Notes: generated from the sequence alone by a model not told the origin. A DNA stretch of 5,637 nucleotides from Firmicutes bacterium UBA3920 (GCA_002386065.1 DGES01000111.1:1575-7211), one strand, 5' to 3'; positions 1 through 5,637 are shown, counted from the stretch's first letter. Numbers and translations are program-made.

Positions 1-596
1 ATCTCCTTAGGTTCACTTAATGAACCTAGATCATCCTCAAAATAATATGCACAATTTTCTATGAGATCTATAAAACCTTTAAAATCGTCCTCGCTGCCTA
101 TGGGTAATTGTAATGGAACAGCATTGGCACCCAATCTATCTTTCATCATATCTAGTACATGATAAAAATCTGCCCCTACTATATCCATCTTATTTATATA
201 GGCAATTCGGGGAACGTGATATTTATCTGCTTGACGCCAAACTGTTTCTGATTGGGGCTCTACGCCACCTTTTGCACAAAAAACAGCTACTGAACCATCG
301 AGAACGCGTAATGACCTTTCAACTTCCACTGTAAAATCAACGTGTCCTGGTGTGTCTATTATATGGATAGCATGATCTCTCCAGATAGCAGTAGTGGCAG
401 CCGAGGTTATTGTTATTCCTCTTTCTTGCTCCTGCTCCATCCAGTCCATAGTTGCAGTTCCTTCATGAGTTTCCCCCATCTTATGGACAATACCAGTATA
501 GTAAAGTATACGTTCTGTCGTGGTTGTCTTTCCCGCGTCTATATGCGCCATTATACCTATATTTCTTATGTTCTCAAGTTCAAAATCCCTCGGCAC
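1..596 (-). CDS. fusA: Elongation factor G, N-terminal part (3' end outside the window)
   Basis: EF-G is the ribosomal translocase: a cytosolic GTPase that moves tRNAs and mRNA after peptide bond formation and acts with RRF in ribosome recycling. About 198 codons of the roughly 690 usual for the family are present, covering most of the G domain. The translation shows the P-loop AHIDAGKT (17-24), switch I RGITI (59-63), G3 DTPGH (81-85) and G4 NKMD (135-138), with the EF-G-typical stretches FTVEVERSLRVLDG and GGVEPQSETVWRQ between them. The start is GTG at 596. A GAGGAGG lies 7 nt upstream, an in-frame TGA at 609-611 rules out a longer protein, and the next in-frame ATG (residue 16) falls inside the P-loop strand. 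It follows rpsG after 59 bp, as usual in str operons; tuf is often next but is not in view. The frame is open to the window edge, so the truncation is only the window boundary. Identification is near certain; a paralogous EF-G is unlikely in this context. Confidence 0.97.
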   Translation of the reverse strand, partial: MPRDFELENIRNIGIMAHIDAGKTTTTERILYYTGIVHKMGETHEGTATMDWMEQEQERGITITSAATTAIWRDHAIHIIDTPGHVDFTVEVERSLRVLDGSVAVFCAKGGVEPQSETVWRQADKYHVPRIAYINKMDIVGADFYHVLDMMKDRLGANAVPLQLPIGSEDDFKGFIDLIENCAYYFEDDLGSLSEPKE

Positions 597-603
597 AATC
601 GTT

Positions 604-610
604 CCTCCTC
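604..610 (-). promoter_or_regulatory. Ribosome binding site of fusA
   Basis: GAGGAGG on the minus strand, with 7 nt between its last G and the GTG codon at 594-596. It supports the non-ATG start of fusA. Together with the in-frame TGA that partly overlaps it (609-611), it leaves GTG as the only reasonable initiation codon. Confidence 0.85.
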
Positions 611-655
611 AAATTTCTTAATTACGTTCTCAAAAAAAATTCAGTAATAATAAAA

Positions 656-1126
656 TTACCATCTATAATGAGCAAAAGCCTTATTTGCTTCTGCCATCTT
701 ATGGGTGTCTTCTTTCTTTCTGACAGCTCCACCCGTATTGTTAGCTGCATCCATTATTTCGTAAGCTAACCTCTCTGTCATAGTCTTCTCATTGCGCTCT
801 CTTGCATAACGCACTAACCATCTAAGTCCCAAGGCCTGCCTCCTATCAGCTTTAACCTCCATAGGTACCTGATAAGTGGCACCTCCTACTCTACGTGCTT
901 TAACCTCTAATACAGGCATTATATTTTCCAGCGCTTGTTCGAATACCTCCATAACATCTTGATCGGTTTTCTCAGATATTATATCAAAGGCACCATAACA
1001 TATCTTTTGTGCCTTTCCTCTTTTTCCGTCCAGCATAACCTGATTTATGAGTTTTGTAACTACTTTGCTATTATATATAGGATCAGGAAGTACATCGCGC
1101 TTTGGAACGCTTCCTTTTCGTGGCAT
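656..1126 (-). CDS. rpsG: 30S ribosomal protein S7
   Basis: S7 is a primary 16S rRNA-binding protein that nucleates assembly of the 30S head and lines the mRNA exit/E-site region. The product is 156 residues, the standard bacterial length. It starts MPRKGSVPKRDVLPDP and ends FAHYRW, both characteristic. The basic region around LINQVMLDGKRGKAQ (26-40) fits the S7 family signature, and KARRVGGATYQVP (76-88) is the beta-hairpin that contacts rRNA and tRNA. The ATG at 1126 has two overlapping GGAGG cores 6 and 9 nt upstream (GGAGGAGGGATAGG before the ATG). It lies 38 bp after rpsL and 59 bp before fusA, clearly in the same transcript. In E. coli, S7 represses its own operon by binding the long rpsL-rpsG spacer. 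Here that spacer is too short for the E. coli-type structure, so control of that kind is not evident. Confidence 0.99.
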   Translation of the reverse strand: MPRKGSVPKRDVLPDPIYNSKVVTKLINQVMLDGKRGKAQKICYGAFDIISEKTDQDVMEVFEQALENIMPVLEVKARRVGGATYQVPMEVKADRRQALGLRWLVRYARERNEKTMTERLAYEIMDAANNTGGAVRKKEDTHKMAEANKAFAHYRW

Positions 1127-1144
1127 CCTATCCCTCCTCCATTT

Positions 1145-1156
1145 AGATTATAATCT
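1145..1156. repeat. 12-bp palindrome in the rpsL-rpsG spacer
   Basis: AGATTATAATCT is a perfect 12-bp palindrome within the 38-bp spacer. In RNA it could fold only into a weak 4-bp AGAU/AUCU stem with a UAUA loop. On the minus strand it contains TATAAT, but no -35-like hexamer lies 17 bp upstream. It is probably a chance product of AT-rich spacer sequence. Confidence 0.35.
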
Positions 1157-1164
1157 TTAATATA

Positions 1165-1539
1165 TTATTTTTTGGGCTTTTTAGCACCGTACTTTGAGCG
1201 AGCCTGTTTGCGATCGGCTACACCGGCTGCATCTAAAGCACCACGAACTACATGATATCTAACACCTGGCAGATCCTTTATTCTTCCACCACGAACAAGT
1301 ACAACAGAGTGTTCCTGTAAATTATGACCAATTCCTGGAATGTATGCCGTAACCTCCATACCATTTGTAAGTCTTACCCTAGCTATTTTTCTAAGGGCAG
1401 AATTAGGTTTTTTAGGAGTTGCCGTTCTAACAGCTACACATACTCCCCGTTTTTGTGGACTGCCTTCAAGCGCCGGCGACACCGACTTATATTCTACTTT
1501 TTTACGTTTCTTCCTAATTAGTTGATTAATTGTTGGCAT
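1165..1539 (-). CDS. rpsL: 30S ribosomal protein S12
   Basis: S12 sits at the 30S decoding centre, contributes to codon-anticodon proofreading and is the classical streptomycin-resistance locus. With the start used here the protein is 124 residues: MPTINQLIRKKRKK at the N-terminus, TPKKPNSALRK (41-51), GHNLQEHSVVLVRGG (71-85), KDLPGVRYHVVRG (88-100) and the basic tail SKYGAKKPKK. K43 and K88, the positions most often changed in streptomycin-resistant mutants, are the sensitive wild-type lysines. D89, the residue methylthiolated by RimO in E. coli, is present. The frame stays open upstream to a TTG at 1557, but those six extra codons (reading LKGGGG) are simply the Shine-Dalgarno sequence in translation. 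Family alignment and spacing both favour the ATG at 1539. It follows the L7Ae-like gene after 46 bp and precedes rpsG by 38 bp. Confidence 0.99.
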   Translation of the reverse strand: MPTINQLIRKKRKKVEYKSVSPALEGSPQKRGVCVAVRTATPKKPNSALRKIARVRLTNGMEVTAYIPGIGHNLQEHSVVLVRGGRIKDLPGVRYHVVRGALDAAGVADRKQARSKYGAKKPKK

Positions 1540-1544
1540 ACCTC

Positions 1545-1554
1545 CACCTCCTTT
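1545..1554 (-). promoter_or_regulatory. Ribosome binding site of rpsL
   Basis: AAAGGAGGTG on the minus strand is an extended match to the anti-Shine-Dalgarno end of 16S rRNA, with 7 nt between its GGAGG core and the ATG at 1537-1539. It decides the rpsL start: the in-frame TTG at 1555-1557 lies at the edge of this site and cannot be the initiation codon it serves. Confidence 0.9.
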
Positions 1555-1585
1555 CAATATACTAAATAATCTTCATAAGGTGCAT

Positions 1586-1834
1586 CTATTCTTTTAAAAT
1601 GGCAGCGGTCGCTGCTCCTAAACTAATGCCGCAGGCTTTTCCTAATTCCTCCATAGTATCTATATAAATTATCGATAAGCCATGTCTATGGCATTCTTCT
1701 GTTACCATATCTTCTATATATTTATCCACATCTTTAGCAAGAAAAACCTGCTTTGCTTTGCCGGCCTGTATAGACCTTATAGTCTGTTTCAGGCCGACAA
1801 CGCGCATGTCTTTATTTTTAAGCTCTTGTAACAT
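1586..1834 (-). CDS. rplGB: L7Ae-family RNA-binding protein (YbxF/RplGB type)
   Basis: A small protein of the L7Ae/L30e/S12e/Gadd45 fold, 82 residues with the start used here, the same length as I recall for B. subtilis YbxF. The diagnostic stretches are VGLKQTIRSIQAGKAKQV (13-30), the RNA-contact region at the start of helix 1 followed by a basic segment; VFLAKDVD (30-37); and ELGKACGISLGAATAAIL (63-80), which closely resembles the YbxF C-terminal half. B. subtilis YbxF and its paralogue YlxQ are known to bind kink-turn RNA, and YbxF associates with ribosomes; the same role is inferred here. The ATG at 1834 is chosen because GGGAGGAG lies directly upstream. The alternative TTG at 1846 would place that Shine-Dalgarno sequence inside the gene and has no site of its own. 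It is the first gene downstream of the putative internal promoter, 98 bp after rpoC and 46 bp before rpsL. Family assignment is firm; the exact cellular target is not known from sequence. Confidence 0.93.
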   Translation of the reverse strand: MLQELKNKDMRVVGLKQTIRSIQAGKAKQVFLAKDVDKYIEDMVTEECHRHGLSIIYIDTMEELGKACGISLGAATAAILKE

Positions 1835-1836
1835 GG

Positions 1837-1844
1837 CTCCTCCC
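1837..1844 (-). promoter_or_regulatory. Ribosome binding site of the L7Ae-like gene
   Basis: GGGAGGAG on the minus strand ends 2 nt before the ATG at 1832-1834, with the GGAGG core 4 nt from the codon. This is closer than for the other genes here, so initiation may be less than optimal. The upstream TTG (1844-1846) overlaps this site, which argues against TTG as the start. Confidence 0.7.
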
Positions 1845-1853
1845 AAAACTTTC

Positions 1854-1872
1854 GTGCCTATCTATATAGCAC
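1854..1872 (-). promoter_or_regulatory. Candidate hairpin in the leader of the L7Ae-rpsL-rpsG-fusA transcript
   Basis: In the minus-strand RNA, GUGCUAU can pair with AUA-(G)-GCAC to give a 7-bp stem with one bulged G and an AUAG tetraloop. It ends about 10 nt before the Shine-Dalgarno sequence. No U tract follows, so it is not a terminator. It could affect ribosome access or serve as a protein-binding site, but it is short and may be fortuitous. Confidence 0.35.
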
Positions 1873-1888
1873 TTTAATAATGCACTTT
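1869..1888 (-). repeat. Two AAAGTGC direct repeats at the predicted 5' end of the leader
   Basis: AAAGTGC occurs at 1882-1888 and 1869-1875 on the minus strand, separated by ATTATT (13-bp period). The downstream copy supplies the 5' arm of the leader hairpin. The upstream copy overlaps the predicted transcription start and its GUGC could pair with the same GCAC, so the two are potential alternatives. Confidence 0.45.
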
Positions 1889-1891
1889 GAT

Positions 1892-1920
1892 ATTTTATCA
1901 TTCAATATTATTCATGTCAA
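1892..1920 (-). promoter_or_regulatory. Strong sigma-A-type promoter between rpoC and the L7Ae-like gene
   Basis: On the minus strand there is a consensus -35 TTGACA (1915-1920), a 17-bp spacer (1898-1914) and a -10 TAAAAT (1892-1897) one base from consensus, preceded by TGA to give an extended -10 (TGnTAAAAT). The -35 starts 12 bp after the rpoC stop codon. The A/T-rich run just upstream (about 1921-1937), overlapping the end of rpoC, resembles an UP element. Predicted start is A or G at about 1885-1886, giving a leader of about 51 nt before the L7Ae-like ATG. It would drive the ribosomal protein and EF-G genes separately from rpoBC. Seen in sequence; activity is inferred. Confidence 0.78.
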
Positions 1921-1930
1921 CAATATTATT
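1903..1930 (-). repeat. 10-bp direct repeats around the -35 element
   Basis: AATAATATTG (minus strand) occurs at 1921-1930, ending exactly where the -35 TTGACA begins, and again at 1903-1912 inside the promoter spacer. The repeat period is 18 bp. The unit is purely A/T apart from one G, so chance similarity is quite possible; the placement on the promoter makes it worth noting. Confidence 0.5.
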
Positions 1931-1932
1931 AA

Positions 1933-4900
1933 TTATTCGGCTTTAGGTACCTCATCAGTGTTTTCTTGCTTATATTGATCGTCCTGCCCTTCTACAGTTA
2001 TGGATATATTTTTGTATTGGGGCATTCCTGTACCAGCAGGTATCTGTTTACCTATTATTACATTTTCCTTAAGACCTACTAAGGGATCTACCTTACCCTT
2101 TATAGCTGCATCAGTAAGTACCCTTGTAGTTTCTTGGAAAGAAGCTGCCGACAAGAAAGATTCAGTAGCAAGTGATGCTTTTGTTATACCAAGAAGTACA
2201 CGTTTCGCTACAGCAGGTTGACCTCCAGCTTCCATCACCTTTTTATTTTGTCTTTCAAATTCAAATATATCTACAAGCCCACCTGGTAACAAATCTGTAT
2301 CTCCTGCATCTTCTATTTTTACCTTCTTAAGCATCTGTCTAATTATTATCTCTATATGTTTATCGTTTATATCAACACCCTGTAGTCTGTAAACTTTCTG
2401 AACCTCTTGTAATAGATAGGTTTGTACCCCTTTTATACCTTTTATTTTTAGAATGTCATGGGGATTTACTGAACCTTCAGTCAGTTCATCTCCTGCCTCT
2501 ACCCACTGGCCTTCTTCTACTCTAAGTCTTGAGCCATAGGGTATGGTATATGACTTAGATTCACCATCATCATTTACAACGATTACTTCTCGTTTCTTCT
2601 TTGTCTCATTTATCTTTACAGTACCTGATATCTCAGATATTACTGCCAAGCCTTTTGGTTTCCTTGCCTCAAACAACTCCTCTACTCTAGGCAAACCTTG
2701 CGTAATATCCGAACCTGCTACTCCACCTAAGTGGAAGGTTCTCATAGTTAGCTGAGTTCCTGGTTCACCAATAGATTGAGCAGCTATAATACCTACGGCC
2801 TCACCAACATCTACAGGTTCCCCTGTAGCTAAGTTAGCACCATAGCATTTAGCACATACCCCATGTTCTGTACGACATGTAAGAACCGAGCGTATATCTA
2901 CTTTCTTAATACCCGACTTTACAATTTTCGTTGCTATATCATAGGTTATTAACTCATCTGTAGCAGCTATTATCTCGCCTGTATCTGGATCTACTATATC
3001 GTCTGCTGCATATCTACCTATTATTCTATCCAGCATGGGCTCTACAACTTCGCCCCCATCACGTATTTCTCCTATTGAAATACCTTTTATATTCTCACCT
3101 GTCCTAGCAAAGCAATCCTCTTCTCGTACAATGACATCCTGACTTACATCTACAAGTCTTCTTGTGAGGTAACCAGAGTCTGCAGTTCGTAGTGCTGTAT
3201 CTGCAAGTCCTTTTCTGGCTCCATGGGTGGATATAAAGAACTCTAAAACAGTAAGTCCTTCTCTAAAATTAGCACGTATGGGAAGTTCTATTATTTGACC
3301 CGATGGATTAGCCATAAGTCCTCGCATTCCTGCTAATTGCCTTATTTGGTTTATACTACCCCTAGCACCAGAAGTAAACATCATATACACAGGATTAAAT
3401 GTATCGAGTTCATCCAATAGAGCATCTGTAACTTTATCAGTCGATTCATTCCATACATCAATTGATCTTTCATATCTCTCATCATCAGATATTAATCCCC
3501 TGCGATATTGACGTTCAATACCATTTACTTCTTCATCAGCTTTTTCCAATATTGCTTTTTTCTCCTCTGGCACTACAATATCGGAAACACTGACTGTAAT
3601 TCCTCCCTTTGTAGAATAATGGAATCCTAAGTCCTTCACTTTATCGAGTATGACAGATGTCTGCGTAGCTCCATATTTTCTATAACAATTATCTACTAAT
3701 TTAGATAACATATTTTTATCTACTACTGTGTTAATCTCAAGATCAAACATCTCATCTTCATCTGTCCTATCTTTAAATCCAAGATCCTGGGGTATAGCCT
3801 CATTGAATATGACCCTACCCGGCGTCACATCTATCAGCTTGCTGACCTTTTTACCGTCTATCTCCTTTGTAACACGCATCTTGACCTTTGCATGAAGATC
3901 TACATCACCTAACTGATAGGCAACTATGACCTCATTGGCATCCACGAACACCTTGCCTTCTCCTTTTGCGCCTTCCTTCTCTAAAGTTAGATAATAGGTT
4001 CCTATTACCATATCCTGAGTTGGACTTACAACAGGTCTTCCATCTTGAGGTTTTAAGATATTATTTGAAGACAGCATTAGGAATCTTGCCTCTGATTGAG
4101 CTTCAACCGACAAGGGTACATGAACCGCCATCTGGTCACCATCAAAGTCCGCATTATATGCAGTACATACAAGGGGATGTATCTTTATTGCCCTTCCTTC
4201 TACAAGCACCGGTTCAAATGCTTGAATACCTAATCTATGCAGTGTAGGAGCACGGTTTAAAAGGACAGGATAATCTTTTATAACTTCTTCTAGAATATCC
4301 CATACCTCCGGTTTAACCCGCTCTACCATTCGTTTTGCACTCTTTATATTATGTGCCAATCCCTGTTTTACCAATTCTCTCATTACAAACGGTTTAAATA
4401 GTTCTAGAGCCATCTCCTTAGGTAAACCACATTGATACATTTTAAGTTCTGGTCCTACTACTATGACTGAACGTCCTGAATAATCCACTCGTTTACCTAA
4501 TAGATTTTGACGGAAACGACCCTGTTTGCCCTTTAACATATCACTTAGAGATTTTAGAGGTCTGTTACCAGGGCCTGTAACTGCCCTACCTCGCCTACCA
4601 TTATCTATGAGGGCATCTACTGATTCTTGAAGCATTCGTTTTTCATTTCTTACTATTATATCAGGTGCACCGAGCTCTAAAAGTCTCTTAAGCCTATTAT
4701 TTCTATTTATAACCCGTCTGTATAGATCATTTAGATCCGATGTTGCAAACCTACCACCATCTAACTGTACCATTGGCCTTAGATCAGGTGGAATTACAGG
4801 TATTACATCGAGTATCATCCACTCTGGCTTATTGCCTGAATTCCTAAAAGCTTCTACAACTTCTAAACGCTTTATTATTCGCACCCGCTTTTGTCCTGTT

Positions 4901-5493
4901 GCTTCCTTTAGTTCTGCTTTAAGCTCCTTGGACATGGCATCAAGATCTAAATCTTGTAAGAGTTCTTTTACTGCCTCCGCTCCCATGCCTGCTCTAAACC
5001 TATCACCATATAGTTCATAGTTTTCCCTATATTCCCTCTCATTTAAAAGCTGTTTTTTAGAGAGATTTGTATCGCCTGGATCTATTACCACATAGGAGGC
5101 AAAATAGAGTACCTTCTCCAAGGATCTAGGCGACATATCTAAAAGAAGTCCCATTCTGCTCGGTATCCCTTTGAAAAACCATATATGGGAAACAGGGGCA
5201 GCGAGTTCTATATGCCCCATCCGCTCTCGTCTCACCTTCGATTTTGTAACTTCTACACCGCATCTATCGCAAATTATACCTTTGTAACGTATACGCTTGT
5301 ACTTACCACAATGACACTCCCAATCTTTTTGTGGACCAAAAATCTTCTCGCAAAACAAACCATCTTTTTCTGGTTTTAATGTTCGATAATTTATAGTTTC
5401 AGGTTTTTTTACCTCACCCTTGGACCACTCCCTGATCTTATCAGGAGAGGCCAACTTTATTCTTATAGCATCAAAATTATTAAGTTCAGACAA
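1933..5493 (-). CDS. rpoC: DNA-directed RNA polymerase subunit beta'
   Basis: Beta' forms the clamp and half of the catalytic centre of RNA polymerase. The full-length product has 1186 residues, near the 1199 of B. subtilis. Visible in order are the N-terminal zinc ribbon C60, C62, C75, C78; the clamp coiled coil that binds sigma, from about residue 252 (SDLNDLYRRVINRNNRLKR); GKRVDYSGRSVI (around 336); NRAPTLHR (413-420); the catalytic Mg-binding NADFDGDQM (447-455, with D449, D451 and D453); the bridge helix around STHGARKGLADTAL (H757); a second zinc site C794, C873, C880, C883; and the trigger loop ending TMRTFHLGG (M917, H921). No large trigger-loop insertion of the E. coli type is present. 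The start is TTG at 5493. GGAGG lies 8 nt upstream, an in-frame TGA at 5509-5511 blocks any longer form, and no in-frame ATG precedes the conserved LASPDKIREWS. It follows rpoB after 27 bp. All key residues are intact. Confidence 0.99.
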   Translation of the reverse strand: MSELNNFDAIRIKLASPDKIREWSKGEVKKPETINYRTLKPEKDGLFCEKIFGPQKDWECHCGKYKRIRYKGIICDRCGVEVTKSKVRRERMGHIELAAPVSHIWFFKGIPSRMGLLLDMSPRSLEKVLYFASYVVIDPGDTNLSKKQLLNEREYRENYELYGDRFRAGMGAEAVKELLQDLDLDAMSKELKAELKEATGQKRVRIIKRLEVVEAFRNSGNKPEWMILDVIPVIPPDLRPMVQLDGGRFATSDLNDLYRRVINRNNRLKRLLELGAPDIIVRNEKRMLQESVDALIDNGRRGRAVTGPGNRPLKSLSDMLKGKQGRFRQNLLGKRVDYSGRSVIVVGPELKMYQCGLPKEMALELFKPFVMRELVKQGLAHNIKSAKRMVERVKPEVWDILEEVIKDYPVLLNRAPTLHRLGIQAFEPVLVEGRAIKIHPLVCTAYNADFDGDQMAVHVPLSVEAQSEARFLMLSSNNILKPQDGRPVVSPTQDMVIGTYYLTLEKEGAKGEGKVFVDANEVIVAYQLGDVDLHAKVKMRVTKEIDGKKVSKLIDVTPGRVIFNEAIPQDLGFKDRTDEDEMFDLEINTVVDKNMLSKLVDNCYRKYGATQTSVILDKVKDLGFHYSTKGGITVSVSDIVVPEEKKAILEKADEEVNGIERQYRRGLISDDERYERSIDVWNESTDKVTDALLDELDTFNPVYMMFTSGARGSINQIRQLAGMRGLMANPSGQIIELPIRANFREGLTVLEFFISTHGARKGLADTALRTADSGYLTRRLVDVSQDVIVREEDCFARTGENIKGISIGEIRDGGEVVEPMLDRIIGRYAADDIVDPDTGEIIAATDELITYDIATKIVKSGIKKVDIRSVLTCRTEHGVCAKCYGANLATGEPVDVGEAVGIIAAQSIGEPGTQLTMRTFHLGGVAGSDITQGLPRVEELFEARKPKGLAVISEISGTVKINETKKKREVIVVNDDGESKSYTIPYGSRLRVEEGQWVEAGDELTEGSVNPHDILKIKGIKGVQTYLLQEVQKVYRLQGVDINDKHIEIIIRQMLKKVKIEDAGDTDLLPGGLVDIFEFERQNKKVMEAGGQPAVAKRVLLGITKASLATESFLSAASFQETTRVLTDAAIKGKVDPLVGLKENVIIGKQIPAGTGMPQYKNISITVEGQDDQYKQENTDEVPKAE

Positions 5494-5501
5494 GGGCTTT
5501 G

Positions 5502-5510
5502 CCTCCCTTC
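5502..5510 (-). promoter_or_regulatory. Ribosome binding site of rpoC
   Basis: GAAGGGAGG on the minus strand, with 8 nt from the GGAGG core to the TTG at 5491-5493. It supports TTG as the start of rpoC. The ATG at 5510-5512 is in a different frame and reads only eight codons (MKGKALV-like peptide, MKGGKALV) before a stop, so it is not the gene start. Confidence 0.85.
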
Positions 5511-5520
5511 ATTTTTAAAC

Positions 5521-5637
5521 CTATTCATCATCTAACTCCTCAAGCCCATCTACGAGTTTATCATCTATGTCATCAAGTCCAGGAATATCAATTATTCCAT
5601 CTAAATCAAAGTTCACCAATTCTTCATCGTCTTCATC
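5521..5637 (-). CDS. rpoB: DNA-directed RNA polymerase subunit beta, C-terminal tail (5' part outside the window)
   Basis: The last 38 codons and TAG stop of the gene upstream of rpoC. The peptide runs from DEDDEELVNFDLDG to LVDGLEELDDE; 19 of its 38 residues are Asp or Glu and only one (Lys) is basic. Many Bacillota beta subunits end in a variable acidic extension of this kind after the conserved core. None of the conserved RpoB core (rifampicin region, catalytic-site segments) is in the window, so the assignment rests on position (27 bp before rpoC, same strand), the open frame to the window edge and the acidic composition. Beta partners with beta' to form the active-site cleft of RNA polymerase. 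The very short spacer with no terminator indicates cotranscription with rpoC. Confidence 0.9.
   Translation of the reverse strand, partial: DEDDEELVNFDLDGIIDIPGLDDIDDKLVDGLEELDDE

Noticed and set aside
632..639. T8 run (minus strand) between rpsG and fusA as an intrinsic terminator
   Set aside because: No GC-rich inverted repeat precedes the run, and a terminator there would cut fusA off from its operon.
113..769. Plus-strand open frames opposite fusA and rpsG
   Set aside because: They lie antisense to strongly conserved genes, overlap each other in different frames, lack Shine-Dalgarno sites and give no recognisable protein; they are shadows of the minus-strand genes.
1147..1152. TATAAT in the rpsL-rpsG spacer as a promoter -10
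   Set aside because: The hexamer 17 bp upstream reads CCAAAA, unlike TTGACA, and TATAAT is part of an AT palindrome likely to occur by chance.
1540..1557. TTG at 1557 as an upstream start for S12 (six extra residues)
   Set aside because: The added codons are the GGAGGTGGAGG ribosome binding site itself, and S12 proteins conservedly begin MPTINQL.
1835..1846. TTG at 1846 as an upstream start for the L7Ae-like protein (four extra residues)
   Set aside because: The start would overlap the only Shine-Dalgarno sequence, no site lies upstream of it, and the shorter form matches the family length.
2000..5379. Plus-strand open frames within the rpoC region (61-93 codons)
   Set aside because: All are antisense to continuous, conserved rpoC coding sequence with no supporting initiation signals or recognisable domains.
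5486..5512. Eight-codon frame from the ATG at 5512, overlapping the start of rpoC, as a leader peptide
   Set aside because: It has no ribosome binding site at a suitable distance and contains the rpoC Shine-Dalgarno sequence; it looks incidental.

Overview
This is an ordinary core-genome segment: the bacterial RNA polymerase/str operon junction, read entirely from the minus strand. In transcription order, from high to low coordinates, it holds the 3' end of rpoB, complete rpoC, a small L7Ae-family RNA-binding protein gene (rplGB/ybxF type), rpsL (S12), rpsG (S7) and the 5' third of fusA (EF-G), which runs off the left edge. The order rpoB-rpoC-L7Ae-rpsL-rpsG-fusA, an RpoC of 1186 residues without the large trigger-loop insertion of proteobacteria, AT-rich codon use (many ATA Ile and AGA Arg codons) and strong GGAGG Shine-Dalgarno sites all point to a low-GC Gram-positive bacterium (Bacillota). 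Clostridia is the likeliest class. That placement is inferred from reading the proteins, not from a search.

Layout: 5521-5637 is the acidic C-terminal tail of RpoB; 5494-5520 is a 27-bp spacer with the rpoC ribosome binding site; 1933-5493 is rpoC with a TTG start; 1835-1932 is a 98-bp spacer, the only sizeable regulatory region; 1586-1834 is the L7Ae-like gene; 1165-1539 is rpsL; 656-1126 is rpsG; 1-596 is the fusA start, with a GTG codon. No stretch longer than 98 bp lacks a gene. I saw no tRNA, rRNA, CRISPR array, insertion sequence, attachment site or convincing terminator. The plus-strand open frames all lie antisense to these conserved genes and look like shadows.

The genes form one expression unit for transcription and translation machinery. 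RpoB and RpoC are the two large RNA polymerase subunits. S12 and S7 belong to the 30S decoding and head regions. EF-G drives translocation. The L7Ae-like protein probably binds kink-turn RNA on or near the ribosome. The most informative non-coding feature is a near-consensus sigma-A promoter (TTGACA, 17-bp spacer, extended TGATAAAAT) directly after the rpoC stop codon. It would let the L7Ae-rpsL-rpsG-fusA part be transcribed independently of rpoBC. It is followed by a leader of about 51 nt with a small hairpin just before the ribosome binding site, and two pairs of short direct repeats lie in and around it. I found no previously undescribed system; the promoter/leader is the part most worth checking.
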